In this document: piece by piece, positions 58,749-64,000 of the stretch
Position numbering within the stretch: position 1 is the first letter of the stretch
How the letters are laid out: each line of letters begins with the position of its first letter
Made by a program: the position numbers and the translations under genes
Notes under the pieces: model-generated
What the model saw: the letters and a program-made list of their open reading frames with translations, nothing else
Told to the model about the DNA's origin: nothing
Databases searched by the model: none
DNA from: Limonium bicolor
Lineage: Eukaryota; Streptophyta; Magnoliopsida; Caryophyllales; Plumbaginaceae
Assembly (NCBI GenBank): GCA_023374045.1
Contig: CM041782.1
Location: forward strand, 249,393,882-249,457,881
DNA length: 64,000 nucleotides
Direction of reading: 5' to 3'

Positions 58749-61700
58749 AATGCCTATCTTCCCTGTTGCATATATGAACTGCCGCAAGGCTTTTGAAGCT
58801 TGGAAAGAATTCTGCAAAATTGTGGAAGCCAAGTGTGTGAGAAAAACTAGCAAGTAAGCTAAACTACTACTCTAAAGATACACTAATTGAGTGTGTATGT
58901 GGATTAATGTTCAAAAACTAACCTAAGATAATTTTACTTAACAGCCGTGAGCATGGATTGCTGTTTGGTTGAGTTAATTGCTCCTAAATCAAGTAAGTAT
59001 ACTAAACTAGTATATTATAAAGTTTTCATATCATTGGTATATGTATGTAATAAAGCCGTGGGGATTCTAGTCAAAATGGCTTAATTAAGTTTTAAAAGAT
59101 AATTAACACCTATGACTAGTTTGGTGTATATTAGGATGGTTATAATGTCATACAAATAATATAAGAGGTAAAGTATAGTTTATAAAAGTTTGGGTGTGAA
59201 TAAAACAAACCGTGAGCTTCTAAGAATTTAATAACCAAACTATATATTAAAATGTTATATAACATGTTTGGTAAATTAACCTAAGGTATATGTGACATGT
59301 AATGTCAAAGAAGTAATTTAAATGGTTAAAACACAATTTATAATAAAATAACATACCAAAACCATAAGCAATAATGTCTTTCATGACATTTATAAGTAAT
59401 TTATTTATATATTAAGGCTTATACGAAAGCCATATAATTTAGGGCATTTAATTTTATGTTATATTAAGTTAAAATGAATTTAAAGTAAAAAAATTTATAT
59501 TACCGAATGGGATTTGGGGTTGTTTTGTAAATAAAATAAATTTGAGAGGCTAAATAGATAATATAGCCGAAAACTATATTTAAAAGATATTAAAATGGAT
59601 TTTATAAAGTTTTAATAAAACTAGGGGTCAAAATGCAATTTCTGGAAAGTATTGGGTCAAAATTGTAATTTATTGAAACTATGGTCAAAACTTGTGGTCA
59701 ATGGGTCAATATAGACCATGTTAGAAGCTTTGACCAAAATTAATTACATAACAAGTTTAGTTGTGAACTTATAATAATGTTATAAGTTAAATATGGAATT
59801 TATAAAAATATTGGGGTATAAGGTGTAAATACCGAAAATAAGGGGTTAAGATTGTTAATATAATAGTTTATATCTTAAGTATAAAGTTTAAGAATTTTGG
59901 AATTATATAAATGACTATATTAATAAAGTGTATAATATATAGTTTTTGTGACATATAGAAAGTATATATTATAAAATGGGGTCAATATGTAAATAAGGGA
60001 AAAGACTTGGGCGGAAAAAGAATTTAAAACCCCCATAGGGGCTGTTCGGAATTTTAACAAACATATAACCATAGGTTATATTAATTATAAGGTTAGAATG
60101 ATATAATATATAGTGTATGTTAATATTATATTAAGTATGTGGCAATATTGTAATATTGGAAAAATTGGAAGTTAAAAGAAAATCAGAATTATAAGGCTTA
60201 TGCCTTACGACAATGATATGGTTTTATTTTAAAACCATAGGTTATACTTTGTTATAAAGTTTTAATGTTATGAAATATGATATTTATAACATGGTATATT
60301 AATGTATGGCTATATTGTAATAAATGAAAACAATGGGAAATGAAGAAATAATAGGTATAAAAACAAGGGCATTTCGGCCACTTAAATATAGTTTTTGAAA
60401 CTATATATTATAAGTTGAATGGGATATAAAAATATCATATCATATAGTATAAGGTATAAAAGTGTCATTGTATAATTTTATGTGGTCAAAACATAGGTTA
60501 TTAAACTATATGCCATAACCGCATATATATAACCTTAAAAAAAATGAAATTATAAACTATGGTTTACAATGATATATATACTATAGATATCATATAGTAT
60601 TAATGTGGTTGGATGAAATAATAATCATTAATAATATTCACATGAAATAATGTGACAATTAATTAGAAATGGAATTTATAAACTAAGGTTAGTATTAAAA
60701 TAAACCTTAGGAATTATAATACATGTAAGGAGATGTTACATAATATTAAGATAAATTTCTTAATATGAATTGCATAAAATAATGCAACAACGGAAATAAT
60801 CATTTTACATAAGATAATAATGTGGCATATAATATAAGAGTATAACTTATGAAGTACAAGTGTAAATAAGTGTTGCGCCAGCATATATTAAAAATATATG
60901 CATATTATTAAATGGTAAAGTTGGAAACTATATAGTATAGTGCATGCTTACATGCAACTATATTATAATGGTATATACGTATACCTACCAGAACGGTTAA
61001 GATAATACCTAAGTATAAACGTGAATATATATTCGTATATGCTTAAATGTAAGGAATAAATCCTAACTTTTGAAAACGCTACAACTAAGACGTTTTTATA
61101 ACCGACTCATTTAAATAAACCCGGGTGTTGATAACTAAAGCGTACTACGAATAACGAGTCTCGTATAACGACACTTTAACAAATAACAGTTGAAATCTGG
61201 GGATGAAAGGTCGGGATTATTTGTGTTGTTCGGGTTTACGAGCTTAAATAAGTCATGTGGATTGACTTATGTTGTGTTTGATATTTAGACCGTATCACTG
61301 ACGAAGGCGCTCAATGAGCTAGTGGTCTACTGCGCAACCTAGGTCATTGGTGAACGGTATGTAAAGGGGTCTGATCCGAGATGTCCTGAGGACTTCCTCG
61401 GCTCGGATATGTGTGCTGTATAACGAGTGTGATGCATGTATGGATGTTTTTATGTGATGGTAATTGTTTAAATTCCCGCATCATTAGTTGTGCGCGAACG
61501 TCCTTCGGACTAATACTACGTCGACTATAGATCGACTTATATAAAACACATATACGTTTAACGTGATGTGATTGTGGTTAATTGATATAACACACCAAAT
61601 ATTATGATGGGATATATATGTATTAACCTAAGTAAATTACTTAGGTATGGGACACGACACTGTCGGTCTCTAGAGCAGGGCTCTAACATGAACACTACCT

Positions 61701-62799
61701 AGATGACTTCTAGGCATGCGTAAGACACATAGGGCAGCCAACAAATAAATAATATTCTCCATACCTAAAACTGTAACTGGGTAACTGGCTGACTAAGTCA
61801 AATGTGGGGAGTGTATGGGTGGATGGTTTACCTCAATCCAGTTAGTCATTGGCTACTGGTCGCGCGTTGAGATCTCTTGAGTTAACCCTGATCGGGCTTA
61901 CTCTGGTTTACCCTGTTCGAGCCTAGATAGATCGACGGGTATGGTGATAACATGGGCGCCTTAAAAAGGCAAAGGATGGATGCTTTTAAAAAGGCAAAGT
62001 GAATGGGCACCTCGTGTGCATATGGGACTACCGTCCAAGTGAGTTTATTTCGGGTTGTCCTAACTGACGCCCGACAGTGCTAACCAATAAAGAGTTATGT
62101 GGGGGCCCGGGGGGCCGACCGATGTGGTATGAGATAATTAATAACGTGCGTGAATTAACGCCTTTGTTGAATTGTCTGTTGTATTGTTATGGTGCTTGTA
62201 TAATTGAAATGATTGTTGGTATGGATTGTAGTGATTGCTATATTGTTTAAGTTACAGCCATTCATGAGTTTACTTTACTTACTGCTTATCATACCTGTAC
62301 ACCGGTAAAACATGTAAAAACTTAATAATGGCGACCATGACTATTAAGTGACCAATAGGGTCCAGGCTCGGCATACTCAGCGTTTATCGCTGACCTTTAT
62401 GGCATTGCTGCAGGTGACGATTTCCGTTGAAGCCGAAGTGCGGGGGCCGGGTAGTAGAGTTTTATTTACTGCACGGAAGTTCATTTTGTAATAGGGCAGT
62501 TGTTAGTTTACTATATTATGGATGAAGTATACAGTCGGGATGTTAGATGCTCACTGTCATAGAGTTGATTATGGATGTAGGATGATGTAAAGGTTAGTAT
62601 CTCGTTATCACTGCGGTGTGTAAGTTTTGACAGTGTTGTTTCGTTATTTCTATTTCTGCTTCTTTGCTCGCATGGGTGAGTAATGACATGTGACACCCGA
62701 GTGAGATGTTTTTACTGTGAGACTTCTGTTGTGAGACGATATTAATTAATGCTACGTGAGTGATTATGGCGTGATCACCGAGTGGGGTGTTACAGTTAA

Positions 62800-64000
62800 A
62801 CAATAAGGACTTAAGAGGTGATAGGTGGGGATCGTTAAGTAAGTTAAGTAGGTTAAGTAAGTTTGAATTAAGTTAAGTGATTAACAACCTAAAACTGAAT
62901 GAATGTTTTAGGACTTGGGAATTGGACTCCGGAAGAGAGTAAGCAACTGAACGACCAACGGTGAATGGTACAGTTCTCTTGTGACCTGCTTGCTAACGAG
63001 GTGTCCCTCGGCTTGTGTGCTATTTGTTTTGTGTGCTCACTAAACAAGATAAAGCATGCAATCGGAATATATTATATTTATTGTTTTGTTGTGTGATGTT
63101 TGAAAACAACACAACATACGTGAGAACTTACTAACCAATGTTTAGTAAGGAATTGAGTGAGACTAAGGAACGCTCCCTAATAAGGGACGATATGAACCGA
63201 AAGAGGTTAACCAACAATATGGTCTTGAGACTACTACTAACTGAAATTGAGTGAGGAACCCGGACCGATCCTCCGGTCATGGATGCTAAGGAAAAAGATG
63301 GACGGTATCTGAATCAGATCCGCCCTCCGCTTAAGGACTTGTCTTCGGACTTGTAGCCTAGGGCCGGTTGCCGGCTCAGCTACGCTGGACTCCCGTCCAG
63401 GGTAGGTGGCATTAAGATGGTGCGGTGGGATCACCTAAATCCCAGGTTTGGACTTAGGATACAACCATTCCCCTCTAGGAACGGTTTGTATACTGAGAAT
63501 AAGTTAAGATTAAGATTAAGGTAAGGTTAAGATAAGTTGCAACCATTCCTTTTTAAAGGATGGTTTGTAATATTAAGATTAAGATAAGCTACATCCACTC
63601 CTTATTAAAGGATGGTTGTTTCTAAGATTAAGATAAGACTAAGATTGAGGTGAGATAAGGTTGGACTAAGATTAAGAGGGAACATTACTTTAAGGAGTTA
63701 AATAATTAACTCTCTAATTAAGGGAACGCATTTAAGTCGTTCATTGTGTGTGAACTTGATTGTTCATATCTGAGTTGTTGTTTACTGCACTTACTATTAT
63801 ATTGTGCATCTAATCAACCTCCATGCTATCGACAATTAGTCGTCGTAGCCACGTTAGCTTGGGGGCCATGAGGGGATCGTACCAGCATTCGTGCTGACCC
63901 CCTTTGGGGGCTGTTTTTACTACACAGGTACATCAGGAGGCGGCCGTCGCGAGAGTAAGAAGGGGTACAAGTGTTACGGGTTAAGTGTGGCCTACGAGTT
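62800..64000 (+). repeat. El0 or X LTR, downstream part, runs off the window
   Basis: It resumes after S1. It contains simple GTTAAGTAA- and AAGATTAAG-rich stretches (62835-62885, 63500-63680) and, at about 63,870-63,970, sequence like 920-1040 of the El0 5' LTR. No coding region recognised. Confidence 0.6.

Larger units (their letters stand above)
54678..62794 (+). repeat. S1: solo LTR of the El1 type, interrupted by S2
   Basis: It begins TGAAATACCCC, ends GTGGGGTGTTACA, and is flanked by gttaa (54673-54677 and 62795-62799). Without S2 it is about 5.94 kb. Its blocks follow the order of the El1 LTR (for example GGGGCTGTTCGGAATTT near 60036 versus 6658), at clear divergence. No internal region is present, so it is what remains after LTR-LTR recombination. 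Confidence 0.87.
1..64000 (+). mobile_element. El0: outermost LTR retrotransposon, both ends outside the window
   Basis: The left part (1-3755) is the end of a 5' LTR followed by a Met-type primer site and non-coding internal DNA. The right part resumes at 47254 and reaches a polypurine tract and a 3' LTR start at 49885. Sequence at about 63,870-63,970 again resembles 920-1040 of the 5' LTR (a GTACCAGC-like motif, a C/G-rich block, then CAGGTAC), so the 3' LTR probably ends just beyond the window. All other elements in the window lie inside this one. Its own internal DNA is about 5 kb and shows no gag or pol, so it is a large non-autonomous derivative. The assignment of 62800-64000 to El0 rather than to LTR X is an inference. 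Confidence 0.7.

Noticed and set aside
62965..62975. TACAGTTCT as the right end of LTR X with its gttct duplication
   Set aside because: The surrounding sequence aligns to the middle of the LTR (the GGTGAAYGGTA region), not to an LTR end, and GGGGTGTTACA is missing.

Overview
The window looks like flowering-plant nuclear DNA from a gene-poor, repeat-dense (probably heterochromatic) region. The evidence is plant-type LTR retrotransposons throughout, with initiator-tRNA-Met primer sites (TGGTATCAGAGC), Athila-type primer sites (TGGCGCCGTTGCCGGGG), chromovirus-like gag and Athila-type gag-pol. I see no intact host gene, no rRNA or tRNA gene, and no prokaryotic signature. The whole window can be read as one nested stack of retrotransposons. 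I resolved it by eye from LTR ends, primer sites, polypurine tracts (PPTs) and 5-bp target-site duplications (TSDs).

Layout. El0 is the oldest: the end of its 5' LTR is at 1-1356, its primer site at 1362, its internal non-coding DNA at 1374-3755 and 47254-49884, and its 3' LTR starts at 49885 and runs off the window. El1 (3756-47248, TSD gttac) sits inside El0. It has giant 5.7-kb LTRs and only a broken gag. Inside El1 are El2 (10888-17379, minus strand, TSD actgc, no gag or pol, possible captured exons) and El3 (18282-39336, near-TSD acaag/acaac), an Athila-type element with decayed gag-pol. Inside the 5' LTR of El3 is El4 (19268-29633, TSD attac), a tandem array of three LTRs and two internal regions. 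Each internal region carries a long acidic open reading frame unlike gag or pol. On the right, the 3' LTR of El0 is entered by a related LTR (X, starts 51659). X is interrupted by a solo LTR of the El1 type (S1, 54678-62794, TSD gttaa), which is itself interrupted by a different solo LTR (S2, 56580-58748, TSD aatgc).

How the parts relate. El4 shares LTR ends, primer site, PPT and 3' non-coding motifs with El3, so it is probably a non-autonomous relative moved in trans by Athila-type proteins. El0 and El1 share conserved non-coding modules and are probably non-autonomous relatives of chromovirus-like elements.

The most unusual signals are: (1) the two near-identical acidic El4 reading frames in a three-LTR array; (2) strings of short perfect or near-perfect hairpins, each family with its own sequence, in most LTRs or 3' regions; (3) two or three PPT-like motifs before the 3' LTR in each complete element, one of them next to a stem-loop with a compensatory base-pair change; (4) small stem-loops and two non-coding modules conserved between El0 and El1.
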